From positions 124,001 to 188,000 of the forward strand of contig NZ_JAGSPI010000006.1 in NCBI RefSeq assembly GCF_020381325.1: a DNA stretch of 64,000 nucleotides, written 5' to 3'. Numbering within the stretch: the stretch's first letter is position 1; every line of letters begins with the position of its first letter. Shown one piece after another: positions 23,501 through 32,406 of this stretch. The position numbers and the translations under genes were made by a program. This DNA comes from Providencia vermicola. Its GTDB lineage: Bacteria > Pseudomonadota > Gammaproteobacteria > Enterobacterales > Enterobacteriaceae. The notes below the pieces were generated by a model, which was given only the letters and a program-made list of their open reading frames with translations, was not told the DNA's origin and ran no database searches.

Positions 23501-24314
23501 TGGGCTAGAGTTCGCAACAGAAAAAGAATTAGTGTCTGCATTTTCTGAAGGCTCAGTACTCAATAACCCAACTGATTTACCGTCTATCATTGACCTTTAC
23601 CCTGGTATTCAAATTAATAAAGTAGAGCGAGTAGATGAAGGTTTATTGATTTCTACTGAAAATGCGGGGGTACTTTATGCTGATTTATCAAATAACCCAT
23701 CAGCCAATAAATTTAATGTTAATCATTTAAGTTCTTCTTTGATTATTCAAGGTGGAAAAGAGCATGATATTCTTAGCCCATCAATAATTAAAAACGTGAA
23801 AAATATTATTTTAAGTGGTGGAGAAGGGCAAGATAGCTACTTAATCACCCAAGAAGCATGGTTAAATTATCAAACGATTATTATTGATAACGATAGTTAT
23901 GATGAAAAAGAGGATATTCTCATTCTGCCCGTATTAAATCGCCAATCACTTATAACGTTTCGTCGGGATGCTGACTTAGTTATTTTTGATAAAAATTCAT
24001 CAACATCATTAGTTATTAGGCAGGTGTTTGGTGAGCAGTCTAAAACGCATGATCATTTAAAGATCCGAACACATAATCAGTCATACACTATGAGTCTAAG
24101 TGAATTTACTCGTGATACAATACATACAGAAGGTTTATTTAATGAACAACAAGGTGATTTTAGCACAATGAGTGAACATCAAACTCATCTAATTATTGAA
24201 AAAGCAACGATGTTTAATTTTGACCTTAATTTATCCCAGCAAGACATTGGTGCTTATTTTACATCAGAACGTGCAGTAAGTTTGATACCACCACTTTTAT
24301 CACCCTACTCATAG
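17514..24314 (+). CDS. Mcf2-like toxin: HopA1-like, C58 protease and TcdA/TcdB-type pore domains
   Basis: A 2266-residue protein without signal peptide. Residues about 140-270 resemble the HopA1/HrmA effector family (KIMGPRNLGNRTDQAVIYL, later GISYSE and HGESRS). About 775-950 form a YopT/C58-type cysteine protease with Cys785 (SGGRCYPL), His874 (SSHSMML) and Asp893 (FYDPNFG). About 1085-1430 look like a TcdA/TcdB pore-forming translocator: a hydrophobic Gly/Ala-rich stretch at 1225-1285, then LPITPKSYI and PGATTRHDNGFDV. The C-terminus (near 2100) has RTX/haemolysin-like ILSGGEGQDSYLI. Photorhabdus Mcf2 is known for an HrmA-like N-terminus. The gene is visibly more AT-rich than eno, suggesting transfer. 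AGGGTGG precedes the start. Confidence 0.85.
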   Translation: MRKKGYEMLLAISREGRDKAKTFQEVIDLINEIKIGYKNNNLSWNSVLREKRRSVEDKITSIIYHLYSNDIPKESSSLNLEEKKLFLDEFRALLNSEVREKVNIRVQGPTEEPFFELSSEQQLNASAYRIFPKDYRQRYLSKSNLLARLTVNVNKKNYINLANALIKLYDNDPKKNVFQSKIMGPRNLGNRTDQAVIYLAEANSVSAKEVSQQLKSLLPPDALIEHTPVGMKRLMTGISYSETVEGQSSSHGESRSVIMAKAVTESLLTGERLKSILPKTLQRFGYDPKDPAIISQTIKDRFLKTGLNSLNLELSTAAPSRDIQQFELNPEQFCYSYKVNAGYLNDVNNIPASGKVVFYRNEKFEYEIKYVDDTYHSNPAYALESYFLDTNLKEAGKDFSNYIDIEKTSPKNKFLFLSKVNKGSVIVTELDSTKYRFFFDSRYNSSLLYDNVTMAIDERDYKNREHDSPFIFLYFDDGNWKLVFQDRTNQEGLHFFPDSVKIKSTKSYFSDEKKTEFNLYRKNVHEKLNIFAKKLGVYFSTVEGPSITDENKVNSTHWLNLANEVKRKVQASSDELRNRIRNIELNLKKVNDVNIITDMRATIDVNQVLDKIKNEQFNEIYSSLLEVEYAFYLQTLKQNKGMDFVVRGIKSGSSSSKVDEHSRLRIIERYENFLYLHRTSKNIEFRNEFNEGMKNYNDVMLKDVNSTTTTWELKKQYVIAELSARERGALYRLIQEAGYAEYIDKVLIETGKISEFFYENGSKINRLIPQDFYLSIIKSESGGRCYPLVRAMSVALAKGGQNSADKLIDKLYVAAANPDDENSILLKEGLKNLHSNTEAVESSFSYGKMSLNKIQELLTVRDETMMFALNTSSHSMMLGKKVENGKSNYYFYDPNFGIFVFDDSQSLFNAITKFFTEKKFAPYYSAFEVDGKPAFNLVYIDTHKMRGVSIGNQLTVENLSDENEISTIEARQNKARLILKGQNEIYQDLQLKCLLSILDANQWAEKIHEASVKLSVENNLDNRWLPMFHNIEEEREGHYRLQLIYLDNPSLTQWVETTDKTFIDFHQYNLEKMMEFGRYYHLIEEEFKQKPQTAEGDSIDGLNAGIAIQSIIQWVEDRNRNENTETSNTSNLAMALKIHTYVNYALISYSTAKDVVHIAQLTKTALSYQTKTVSPSMNLFSSSLAKVANEGLSTFFNGALIGFDIYEITQAENEPQTITFSTQLTFDSASFLTNAAAIGVDAFGYTTASASLGGMGVIVAGLGIGCTALARNFAIIGENAKAVGVYFSALDQAYQGNGYEYSKDNKVLVPKFGAVFKTVDLQANHIEFDSQYIYRTSAKSSGGGRKNYIFWAGNFPTMVHDRQQAINIRTGIGYANRYHNVDFSSQENIFLPITPKSYIKYDYNLWPGATTRHDNGFDVIRRLELANNFDYDFYIFPSENTITHIYHEYVNTPISVRLGNKKRNLIIPNLPKEWHGFVSYNLESCGGEYTININEGVNLSLSDCSNCQSSSQWIINSKEVKNETINILDDRIRVGDVDIYIESENPDNKYYIIKNESELNEIDFKEKSIKTISIDEDLWKDNIKGFDAYLHTLALEHRTHQQYVIIKNYQHNGNNVGRAYFDVKTEKILFTDSIDVEKKNALLGGVRNDKAIFYTVGSPLIWVTDLNSGKVLSEYRLENKMARNLDILKVWSEEDIIYFSCRYQDSLEVVNYQIVGNNIELVSLVSAPELLVDLASTHTQLGGTEPEEILQRYLIDNKNNFGMSQLKYSSLASLVMISGSDYNQAQHRYWIRLKDNKLIKPNLSASLGFGQFPADRTLKQSHWAIPEDLHLVSSLFDDDGTEVFYFYSDKEKSLYQQRGEGQDVLNVIKPSAWFMYTPNLDSVFTWKGNLLLVDSFGVVSQLHANGDSFIVALNDKWFQDRAFWWRDIESLYQNKTTLALLGIKSVDNKKIVPAWSVQGKVIIAHQLSSENELQFLGLNAGCSGGVIFDKKQKKLYGLEFATEKELVSAFSEGSVLNNPTDLPSIIDLYPGIQINKVERVDEGLLISTENAGVLYADLSNNPSANKFNVNHLSSSLIIQGGKEHDILSPSIIKNVKNIILSGGEGQDSYLITQEAWLNYQTIIIDNDSYDEKEDILILPVLNRQSLITFRRDADLVIFDKNSSTSLVIRQVFGEQSKTHDHLKIRTHNQSYTMSLSEFTRDTIHTEGLFNEQQGDFSTMSEHQTHLIIEKATMFNFDLNLSQQDIGAYFTSERAVSLIPPLLSPYS

Positions 24315-24665
24315 GTTTAACTAATTGATTTCATAGCTGGTTTTTATAGCAATAAATTAACTAATGAAATAAGTTATTTTATTATATAAAAATCAGCAAG
24401 TTACGTTCATTCTTGCGCAGGGGGCTAAATAGAGATTTATATTGTACATTATTCATATGATGGTTTTTAACTCTTCGAATTTTGCGATGTGATGGTTCGG
24501 TTTTTTGGAGTTAATAGTAAAAACTAGTCAATTACACGGCATAGATCGCACTTTTGGTTACTCCACATTTTCATTCCATTCAATTAACTCTATATTTCAG
24601 ACCTCGTAAATAAATATTAACAATAATACTCGAAAACAATTTGCTTCCGAGCTATGGAGTTTTAC
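24315..24665. other. Intergenic gap after the toxin gene
   Basis: AT-rich, with no open frame, repeat or clear terminator. No matched promoter boxes were recognised, although it must contain control signals for the transporter gene. Confidence 0.5.
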
Positions 24666-26051
24666 ATGGATGCTTCTGAATCTTTGACGCCGGCAGTAAG
24701 TCCAACCCCCACAAATAAGCGTGGTTGGATTATTTTAGCGATTGATATTGTGCTGCTAGTTTTACTTTTAAAATACTTACCCTTTGATGAAAAAGCGAAT
24801 GCAGGGCTAGCAATGATGGTTTTCATTGGTGTGCTTTGGCTGACTGAGGCTATACACGTTACGGTGACTGCACTCTGTATCCCTATTTTAGCGGTAGGAC
24901 TCGGGCTAATGAATACAGGGGATGCACTTAAATCCTTTGCAAATCCCATTATTTTCTTATTTTTTGGCGGATTTGCGTTAGCTACAGCCTTGCATATTCA
25001 AGGTTTAGATAGGCTTATCGCGAATCGCTTATTAATGGCTGCACGTGGGCGCCTCTCTGTTGCTGTATTGCTGTTGTTTGGTGTAACGGCGGGCTTGTCA
25101 ATGTGGATCAGTAACACGGCAACAGCGGCAATGATGTTACCGCTTGTGCTTGGTATTTTGTCCAACCTTGATGTCCGTCATGAGCGTAATACGTTTGTGT
25201 TTGTCTTGCTTGGTGTTGCTTACAGTGCAAGTATTGGCGGATTAGGGACGATAGTTGGTAGCCCTCCAAATGCCATTGCGGCTTCTGCTTTAGGCTTAGA
25301 TTTCCTTTCTTGGATGAAATACGGCATTCCAATTATGGTTGTGTTATTGCCGATGATGTTTGTTTTAATGTACATGATGTTGCGTCCAAACCTTAAACAT
25401 CGCTTTGAAATTGAATTAGAACATGTTGAATGGAACGGTAAACGTATTACTGCAATGATAATATTTTTGTTAGCGGTAGTCTGTTGGATCACCAGTACTT
25501 TTATCAGCGATGCATTCGGTGGCGTGAAAGATTTAGACACCATCATTGCGATGAGTGCCGCAATTCTAATCTGTGTTACGGGCGTCGCAAATTGGTCTCA
25601 GATTCAAAAAAATACAGAGTGGGGCGTATTGATGTTATTCGGTGGTGGTTTAACACTGAGTGCAATTTTAAGCTCTTCTGGCGCAAGTAAAATTATGGCA
25701 GATTGGATGCAACTAACATTTGGTCAAAGTCATTGGTTTGTCATTATTTTGGCGGTTACGACCTTTATTATCATTCTGACAGAATTTACCAGTAATACGG
25801 CAAGTGCTGCGTTATTAGTTCCTATTTTTGCAACAGTGGCTGAAGCGTTGGGTATGCCTGTCATTGTGCTAACCATGATTATTGGTATCGGGGCATCGTG
25901 TGCCTTTATGTTACCTGTAGCAACGCCACCTAATGCGATTGTATTTGGTTCGGGTTATATACGCCAAATAGAAATGGTGAGAGTTGGAGCTGTACTGAAT
26001 GTCGCTTGTATCATTGTGATTTCATTATTTGCTTGGTTCTTCTGGATGTAA
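24666..26051 (+). CDS. DASS (SLC13) family sodium/anion symporter
   Basis: Inner-membrane transporter of the divalent anion:Na+ symporter family, likely importing a dicarboxylate or similar anion; the substrate cannot be assigned. The 461-aa product has about a dozen hydrophobic segments and the paired Ser-Asn-Thr signatures that form the substrate and sodium sites (MWISNTATAAMMLPL near 150 and FTSNTASAALLVPI near 380), plus ATPPNAIVFGSG. The start at 24666 is preferred because GGAG lies seven bases ahead; the in-frame Met at 24654 overlaps that site. It sits alone between accessory genes. Confidence 0.88.
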   Translation: MDASESLTPAVSPTPTNKRGWIILAIDIVLLVLLLKYLPFDEKANAGLAMMVFIGVLWLTEAIHVTVTALCIPILAVGLGLMNTGDALKSFANPIIFLFFGGFALATALHIQGLDRLIANRLLMAARGRLSVAVLLLFGVTAGLSMWISNTATAAMMLPLVLGILSNLDVRHERNTFVFVLLGVAYSASIGGLGTIVGSPPNAIAASALGLDFLSWMKYGIPIMVVLLPMMFVLMYMMLRPNLKHRFEIELEHVEWNGKRITAMIIFLLAVVCWITSTFISDAFGGVKDLDTIIAMSAAILICVTGVANWSQIQKNTEWGVLMLFGGGLTLSAILSSSGASKIMADWMQLTFGQSHWFVIILAVTTFIIILTEFTSNTASAALLVPIFATVAEALGMPVIVLTMIIGIGASCAFMLPVATPPNAIVFGSGYIRQIEMVRVGAVLNVACIIVISLFAWFFWM

Positions 26052-26068
26052 TTCTAAAATCTACCTTA

Positions 26069-26093
26069 CGGCCTCTTCTTTTGAGGCCGCTTT
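26069..26093 (+). terminator. Terminator after DASS transporter
   Basis: A CGGCCTC / GAGGCCG stem with a 7-nt loop is followed by a short ctttac tail. It is 17 bp past the stop codon. Confidence 0.65.
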
Positions 26094-26117
26094 ACATTGT
26101 TGTGTTGCATTTCGATA

Positions 26118-27056
26118 TTATTGAGGGGGGCGTGCGACGAGTGCTTGTTGATTCTTCCCTATCTGAAGAACTCCTGTATTTGAAAATGTCATTTCACTGT
26201 TGCCACGCAATGAGAAATTCATCGCTTTAATTGTCCCATGAATATCGATTTTGTTTTGAGGGCAAAGAAAATCGTTACTGCATTGATATTGATGACTCTC
26301 TAACATCACGGTATGCCCTGTTAATTTCGCTTGTTCACTTAATTCAAAGTGATTTCCTTGAAAATATGGGATATCTGTCTTGAATTTAGTGTTATGTTTT
26401 ATCACACCTTCACTTGGTGAAAGTGTTCCACTGCCTGACGTACTTATGTAGTTTTGCAAGGCAGCATTGATATTGAGGTTATTTTGCAGTTTTATTTGAT
26501 CGGCAAATATATTCATTTTAGATAACTGAATAGGATTGCCTTGTTGTTGGCTTATGCTGACTAGCCCAGCCGGCTGGGTTGAAAATTTAAGATTACTGTA
26601 ATCCTCCTTTTGTTTAGGTTCAAGTTGGTTCTTATTTTCTTTATTTCTCGTGTATTGCTGTTCTAATTTCCCAGCAATTAAAGATAGGCTATTGATATTA
26701 TTTATAGCGCCTTTTTTCCAAGAAATACCATTTGGGTTTGCTATAACAAGGTTTGCTCGTTGTCCCTTGATACCTAATATCCCTTGAATCTGAGTTTCTT
26801 CGGTACCTGTCACTTCTGCGAGTATTAACTTTGCTGCCTTATCACTTAAGTTATCATTGCTCGCTACATCATTATTAAAAACCAAACCATGTTCATTTGA
26901 GGATAAGGTCTCAAACGTATTGAATGAAATATGGTTTTTAAGGGGTTCATTGATATTGATGATTTTGGCTCTATCAATACTGAGTTCATTTGCATTAGTA
27001 ATTAATGGCGAAAATAAGAAAAAGATAGTGATAGTTTGTGTCGTTATTGATTTCAT
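26118..27056 (-). CDS. Short orphan TPS-domain exoprotein (filamentous haemagglutinin-like)
   Basis: A 312-aa protein with a signal peptide (about 1-22, ending ITNAN) and a two-partner-secretion recognition domain. The diagnostic NPNGI motif lies in LVIANPNGISWKKGAINNINSL, followed by weak beta-helix-type repeats. Full TpsA exoproteins are usually over 1000 aa, so this ends just beyond the secretion domain. No TpsB outer-membrane partner or immunity gene lies nearby. It could be a truncated relic or a small secreted TPS protein; the sequence alone does not decide. Confidence 0.75.
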   Translation of the reverse strand: MKSITTQTITIFFLFSPLITNANELSIDRAKIININEPLKNHISFNTFETLSSNEHGLVFNNDVASNDNLSDKAAKLILAEVTGTEETQIQGILGIKGQRANLVIANPNGISWKKGAINNINSLSLIAGKLEQQYTRNKENKNQLEPKQKEDYSNLKFSTQPAGLVSISQQQGNPIQLSKMNIFADQIKLQNNLNINAALQNYISTSGSGTLSPSEGVIKHNTKFKTDIPYFQGNHFELSEQAKLTGHTVMLESHQYQCSNDFLCPQNKIDIHGTIKAMNFSLRGNSEMTFSNTGVLQIGKNQQALVARPPQ

Positions 27057-27192
27057 TTATCAGCTCCCTGCTATTAAAAAATTCCTTAATCGCTAAGGAG
27101 TATAAGGTGGAATGCATTTTTCAAAGCAATTAAAAAATAGTATGGGATTGATAGAAACATGAAAAAAGGGGGTAACTACATTGAGTCAAGGA

Positions 27193-27220
27193 GAAAAAAG
27201 AGCCACATTTCAGTGGCTCT
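27193..27220 (-). terminator. Rho-independent terminator of acrAB
   Basis: An 8-bp stem (agagccac / gtggctct) with a 6-nt loop is followed on the minus strand by a T-rich tract. It lies about 25 bp past the acrB stop codon. Confidence 0.9.
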
Positions 27221-27244
27221 TATAATTATGTTAATTATCAGCAA

Positions 27245-30200
27245 TTAGTGCGCTGCAGGTGGATGACTGTGTTCAATATCTTCAGACTTCTTAGAGAAGC
27301 GGCGACGGATCACCACAAAGAAGACGGGAACAAAGAAGATAGCCAGAGAAGTCGCAGCAAACATACCACCCAGAACACCGGTACCAACTGAGTTCTGAGA
27401 AGCTGAACCTGCACCATTACTAAACACTAGCGGGATAACCCCTAGCATAAATGCCAGTGATGTCATCAGGATTGGTCGTAAACGCATCTTAACGGCATTT
27501 AGCGTTGCTTCAACTAACCCTTTACCTTCTTTTTCCATTAGGTCTTTAGCGAATTCAACAATCAAGATTGCGTTTTTCGCCGAGAGCCCAATGGTTGTTA
27601 ATAAGCCAACCTTAAAGTATACGTCATTATCTAAACCGCGAACGCTGGTGAAGAGTAATGCTCCGATAATACCCAATGGAACCACTAACATAACAGAGAA
27701 TGGCACTGACCAGCTTTCATAAAGAGCAGCCAGACAGAGGAATACCACTATCAAGGAAATCGCATATAAAGCAGGAGCTTGGTTACCCGCTAAGCGTTCT
27801 TGATAGGACATACCTGTCCACTCATAACCAATACCTTCTGGCAGGTTTTCAGTCGTGAGTTTTTCCATCAATAGCATCGCATCACCCGTACTTTGTCCTG
27901 GTGCTGCTTGGCCTTGAATATTCATTGCTGGTACACCGTTATAACGTTCTAAACGTGGCGAACCAAATTTCCAAGGGTCTTTGGATTCATCTAAGAATGC
28001 TGAGAATGGAACCATTTTGCCTTGGTTATTACGAACATACAGGTTGCTAATATCCGATGGCAACATACGACTTTCTGCATCACCTTGCACGTAAACTTTC
28101 TTAACACGACCGCGGTCGATAAAGTCGTTTACATAGCTTCCACCAAAGACGGAGCTGAGTGTTGCGTTAATATCGCTGATTGCGACGCCTTGTGCCTGCG
28201 CTTTTTGTTGGTCAATGTAGATACGATATTGTGACGTATCATCCTGACCATTTGGACGAACACCTTGGAGCATTTCTGGATGTTGAGCTGCTAAACCAAG
28301 TAATTGGTTACGCGCTTGCATCAGTTTATCATGCCCTAAGTTACCCTTATCCACTAACTCGAAGTCAAAACCGTCTGCGGTACCTAACTCAACAATTGCG
28401 GGTAGGTTAAAGGCGTAAATTAGTGCCTCTTGTTTCTTGGACATCGCAATATTCGCGCGTTGTACAATCGCATCAACGTGGTTTTCATCACCTTTACGTT
28501 CGCTCCAATTTTTCAGAACGACGAAGGCGAGACCCATATTTTGACCTTGACCCGCAAAGCTAAAGCCTCCAACGGTAAAGACAGATTCAACATTGTCTTT
28601 TTCGTCAGTGTGGTAGTAATTGTTGACTTCATCTAATACAGCTTGAGTTTGTTCTTGTGTTGATCCTGGTGGTAATTGAACCATTGACAGGAATACACCT
28701 TGGTCTTCTGCTGGTAAGAAGGACGACGGTAAACGAACAAACATGAATGCCATGCCTGCCACTAAAATCAGGTAAATCACAAGGTAACGACCTGTGCCGT
28801 TAAGCATGCGGCTTACGCTGTCTGTGTAGTGGTGAGCTTGTTTTTCAAACGTTCTGTTAAACCATCCAAAGAACCCTTTTTGGCTACCATGGCTGCCTTT
28901 TTCAATTGGCTTCAACATCGTGGCACACAGCGCTGGTGTTAAAATCATTGCCACCAGAACTGAGAGGATCATGGATGAAACAATGGTAATTGAGAACTGA
29001 CGGTAAATTGCCCCTGTCGAACCACCAAAGAAGGCCATTGGGATAAATACCGCAGACAGCACCATTGCAATACCGACTAACGCACCTTGGATTTGACCCA
29101 TTGATTTTTTGGTCGCTTCTTTCGGTGATAAGCCTTCTTCTTGCATAACACGTTCAACGTTCTCTACAACAACGATGGCATCATCGACGAGTAGACCAAT
29201 GGCGAGTACCATCGCGAACATGGTCAAGGTGTTTATCGAGTACCCAAATGCCGATAAGATGGCAAATGTACCCAGCAAGACGACAGGAACGGCAATTGTT
29301 GGGATCAATGTGGCACGAATGTTCTGGAGGAACAAATACATAACCACGACAACCAACATGATTGCTTCAACTAATGTTTTAACAACTTCGTTAATCGAGA
29401 TTTTAACGAATGGTGTTGTATCGTATGGATAAACAATTTCTAACCCTTGCGGGAAGAACGGTTTCATCTCTTCCAGCGCAGCACGTACGTTGTTAGAAGT
29501 ATCTAACGCGTTCGCACCTGTCGCTAGTTTAATACCGATACCTGCAGCAGGTTTTCCGTTAAAGCGCGCGACGGTACTGTAGTTTTCGGCACCTAATTGA
29601 ACATCCGCAACATCTTTAATACGAACTTGCGAACCATCTTGGTTAACACGCAGTAAGATATTAGAAAACTCTTCTGCATTGTTTAAACGTGTCTGAGCAA
29701 TGATTGAAACGTTTAAACGTTGGTTTGCAATTGACGGCGAGCCACCGAGCTGTCCTGCTGCAACTTGGTTATTTTGAACCTTGATTGCATTAATGACATC
29801 GGTCGTCGTCATATTGTATTTAACGAGTTGCTCTGGTTTTAACCAAATACGCATGGCATATTGGGTACCAAACAACTGTGTTTCACCCACACCATTTACA
29901 CGGCTTAATGGGTCTTTAATATTCGAACCTACATAGTCGGCAATGTCATATTGGCCCATCGAACCATCGTTAGACACGAAACCGGCAACCATTAAGAACG
30001 AACTTGTTGATTTATCGACACTAATACCTTGCTGTTGAACTTCTTGTGGCAGCAATGGCATCGCCAGTTGCAATTTGTTTTGCACCTGTACTTGCGCGAT
30101 ATCACCATCAGTTCCTGCTTCAAAGGTAAGCGTAATGCTAGCAGAACCTGATGAGTCACTGCTCGATGACATATATACCAAGTTATCGATACCGTTCATA

Positions 30201-30403
30201 TTCTGTTCGATAACCTGCGTTACTGTGTTTTGTACCGTCTCAGCATCCGCTCCTGGATAGTTAGCTGAAATAGAAACAGCTGGCGGTGCGATGGTCGGGT
30301 ACTGAGAAACAGGTAACTGGATAATTGCCAACAGACCAGCAAGCATGGTGATAATCGCAATTACCCACGCAAAAATTGGTCTTTCTATAAAAAACTTAGG
30401 CAT
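27245..30403 (-). CDS. acrB: RND multidrug efflux pump inner-membrane transporter
   Basis: Proton-driven trimeric exporter of the AcrAB-TolC pump for drugs, dyes, bile salts and detergents. The 1052-aa product has 12 membrane segments and two large periplasmic loops. The proton-relay aspartates are in [17 protein letters not shown] (about 407-408), and the relay lysine is in [16 protein letters not shown]. It starts [17 protein letters not shown]. It is co-transcribed with acrA, which ends 15 bp upstream. The His-rich tail is like the E. coli protein. Confidence 0.97.
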   Translation of the reverse strand: MPKFFIERPIFAWVIAIITMLAGLLAIIQLPVSQYPTIAPPAVSISANYPGADAETVQNTVTQVIEQNMNGIDNLVYMSSSSDSSGSASITLTFEAGTDGDIAQVQVQNKLQLAMPLLPQEVQQQGISVDKSTSSFLMVAGFVSNDGSMGQYDIADYVGSNIKDPLSRVNGVGETQLFGTQYAMRIWLKPEQLVKYNMTTTDVINAIKVQNNQVAAGQLGGSPSIANQRLNVSIIAQTRLNNAEEFSNILLRVNQDGSQVRIKDVADVQLGAENYSTVARFNGKPAAGIGIKLATGANALDTSNNVRAALEEMKPFFPQGLEIVYPYDTTPFVKISINEVVKTLVEAIMLVVVVMYLFLQNIRATLIPTIAVPVVLLGTFAILSAFGYSINTLTMFAMVLAIGLLVDDAIVVVENVERVMQEEGLSPKEATKKSMGQIQGALVGIAMVLSAVFIPMAFFGGSTGAIYRQFSITIVSSMILSVLVAMILTPALCATMLKPIEKGSHGSQKGFFGWFNRTFEKQAHHYTDSVSRMLNGTGRYLVIYLILVAGMAFMFVRLPSSFLPAEDQGVFLSMVQLPPGSTQEQTQAVLDEVNNYYHTDEKDNVESVFTVGGFSFAGQGQNMGLAFVVLKNWSERKGDENHVDAIVQRANIAMSKKQEALIYAFNLPAIVELGTADGFDFELVDKGNLGHDKLMQARNQLLGLAAQHPEMLQGVRPNGQDDTSQYRIYIDQQKAQAQGVAISDINATLSSVFGGSYVNDFIDRGRVKKVYVQGDAESRMLPSDISNLYVRNNQGKMVPFSAFLDESKDPWKFGSPRLERYNGVPAMNIQGQAAPGQSTGDAMLLMEKLTTENLPEGIGYEWTGMSYQERLAGNQAPALYAISLIVVFLCLAALYESWSVPFSVMLVVPLGIIGALLFTSVRGLDNDVYFKVGLLTTIGLSAKNAILIVEFAKDLMEKEGKGLVEATLNAVKMRLRPILMTSLAFMLGVIPLVFSNGAGSASQNSVGTGVLGGMFAATSLAIFFVPVFFVVIRRRFSKKSEDIEHSHPPAAH

Positions 30404-30418
30404 TAATCAGCCGCTCCC

Positions 30419-31606
30419 TTATTTAGACTTTTCTTCAGGTTTAGCCTGATTGTCTATGGATTGCGTTTCTAAGTTTGCTTCCTTAGGATTCACAACAATT
30501 CCTGGTTTGATTTTTTGTAAGCCAATGACGACAACGCGGTCACCTGCTTTTAAACCGTCTTTAATCAGCCATTTGTTGCCAACCGCTTGTCCAGCTTTAA
30601 CCGTTCTGACTTCAATTTTATTCTCTGCGCCAACAACCATGACTTGAGAGGTACCTTGAGCAGTACGCGATAAACCTTGTTGAGGAACCAAAATTGCATT
30701 TTCAACAACGCCATCTTCTAAAATTGCACGGACAAACATTCCCGGAAGTAACTCTTTGTTCGGGTTAGGGAAAACGGCTCTCATAGTGATGGAACCGGTG
30801 GTTTCATCCACGGTGACATCAGAGAACTCGAGAACACCTTTTTGCGCGTATTCTTGGCCATTGTTATTAATTAAACTAACAGGTGCCTGACCAGACTCTT
30901 TTTGCACAGCGCCTTGTGCTATCTCATTTTTAAGACGCAGAAAATCATCGCTCGATTGCGTCACATCAACGTAGATAGGGTCAAGTTGCTGAACTCGCAT
31001 TAATTCAGTTGCTTGTCCAGTAGAGACCAACGCCCCTTCAGTCACATTCGATTTGCCAGTACGGCCACTGATTGGTGCGGTCACTTTGGTATAGTTCAGG
31101 TTGATACGTGCAGTTTCAACAGCTGCTTCGGCTGCTTTGACGGCAGCAAGCGCTTGGGCATAAGTTGAAGTCGCTTGGTCGTATTCTTGCTGACTAATGT
31201 AATTCGTCCCTAATAATGGTTTATAACGCTTAACCGTCAGAGCCGCGATATTTGCATTAGCTTGCGCTTTTGCAAGTTCTGCTTTTGCACTGTCGTAGGT
31301 TGCTTGGAAAGGAGCAGGATCAATTTGATACAAAGATGTACCCGCTTCTACGTCGCTACCTTCTTTATAGTTACGTTTTAAAATGATGCCGCTCACTTGT
31401 GGGCGAACCTCGGCAACACGGAATGCAGATGTACGGCCTGGTAACTCGGTCTTGAGAGTCAGAGGTTCGGCTTTCAGCGTAACAATTCCTACTTCAGGCG
31501 CCGGGCGTTCTCCGCCACCTTGTTGTTCATCGTTACAACCTGATAAAGCTAAGCCACCTGAAAGAACCAACAGAGCCAGAGGTAACACCCCTCTGTTTTT
31601 TCGCAT
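30419..31606 (-). CDS. acrA: RND efflux periplasmic adaptor lipoprotein
   Basis: Membrane-fusion protein bridging AcrB and TolC. The 395-aa product has a lipoprotein signal peptide with lipobox LALSGC, so Cys24 should be lipidated. A biotinyl-lipoyl-like half motif (VEAGTSLYQIDPAPF), an alpha-helical hairpin (about 100-170), a second lipoyl half (NLNYTKVTAPISGRTGKS) and a beta-barrel region follow. It is first in the acrAB operon and transcribed divergently from acrR across a conserved operator. Confidence 0.97.
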   Translation of the reverse strand: MRKNRGVLPLALLVLSGGLALSGCNDEQQGGGERPAPEVGIVTLKAEPLTLKTELPGRTSAFRVAEVRPQVSGIILKRNYKEGSDVEAGTSLYQIDPAPFQATYDSAKAELAKAQANANIAALTVKRYKPLLGTNYISQQEYDQATSTYAQALAAVKAAEAAVETARINLNYTKVTAPISGRTGKSNVTEGALVSTGQATELMRVQQLDPIYVDVTQSSDDFLRLKNEIAQGAVQKESGQAPVSLINNNGQEYAQKGVLEFSDVTVDETTGSITMRAVFPNPNKELLPGMFVRAILEDGVVENAILVPQQGLSRTAQGTSQVMVVGAENKIEVRTVKAGQAVGNKWLIKDGLKAGDRVVVIGLQKIKPGIVVNPKEANLETQSIDNQAKPEEKSK

Positions 31607-31688
31607 AAGTTAACCTCAATTAATCAATATGAGTTCAAAACAAAAATAAGAAAAATGGTAAACAATATGATTTATCACTGTGCTATAG

Positions 31689-31712
31689 TACAAACATACA
31701 CGAATGTATGTA
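31689..31712. promoter_or_regulatory. AcrR operator between acrA and acrR
   Basis: A 24-bp imperfect palindrome with half-sites tacaaacata and tgtatgta lies 28 bp before the acrR start. It closely matches the E. coli AcrR site (half-sites TACATACATT and AATGTATGTA). Its position lets AcrR repress acrAB and autoregulate. Confidence 0.85.
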
Positions 31713-31740
31713 AATCAGCTTTCGATAGAAACGGGTCACA

Positions 31741-32391
31741 ATGGCACGAAAAACTAAACAACAGGCTGAAGAAACCCGCCAGGAAATATTAGATGCTGCT
31801 ATCAAAACATTCTCTGAGCGAGGGGTTTCAGCCACATCATTAGCCGATATTGCAAAAGCAGCGGGGGTAACCCGAGGTGCAATATATTGGCATTTTAAAA
31901 ATAAAGTTGATCTCTTTTATCAGGCTTGTGAGTTTGGCGATAACCAAATAATCCAAGCTGAAGAATATTATCGTTCTAAATATACCAATGATCCACTTTC
32001 AATACTAAGAGAATTATTAGTTTTTATTTTGACCGATTTTATCGACAACCCCAAAAACCGTGCGTTGATGGAAATTTTCTTTTTAAAATGCGAATTAGTT
32101 GGTGAGATGGCTGAATTAGTCGATTTTAAACGGGCTAATTATGTGGCTAGCCAATGTCGTATTGTCGATAATTTGCAAGATTGTATCGATGCTGGGCAAT
32201 TACCTGCTGACCTTGATATTGAATGCGCTGCCATCATGATCCGTTCATTAATGTCGGGTTTGTTAGAAAACTGGCTATTACAACCTGAGAACTTTAATAT
32301 AAATCAACACACGATAACGTTGGTTGAGACACTATTAGAGACACTAAAGTGTAATCCAGCAATACGGCTTAAATCCACCCAGATAAAATAA
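31741..32391 (+). CDS. acrR: TetR-family repressor of acrAB
   Basis: Ligand-responsive repressor of the AcrAB pump. The 216-aa product has an N-terminal helix-turn-helix (ATSLADIAKAAGVTRGAIYWHFKNKVDLF, about residues 33-61) and a C-terminal ligand-binding helical domain. It is divergent from acrA, with a recognisable operator between them, and is probably followed in the same transcript by ychN 15 bp downstream. Confidence 0.95.
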   Translation: MARKTKQQAEETRQEILDAAIKTFSERGVSATSLADIAKAAGVTRGAIYWHFKNKVDLFYQACEFGDNQIIQAEEYYRSKYTNDPLSILRELLVFILTDFIDNPKNRALMEIFFLKCELVGEMAELVDFKRANYVASQCRIVDNLQDCIDAGQLPADLDIECAAIMIRSLMSGLLENWLLQPENFNINQHTITLVETLLETLKCNPAIRLKSTQIK

Positions 32392-32406
32392 ATTGGAGTC
32401 ACACAA

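Noticed and set aside
17294-27244. Prophage or integrative element carrying the toxin
   Set aside because: No integrase, tRNA target, attachment repeats or phage genes were found around the toxin, transporter and TPS gene.
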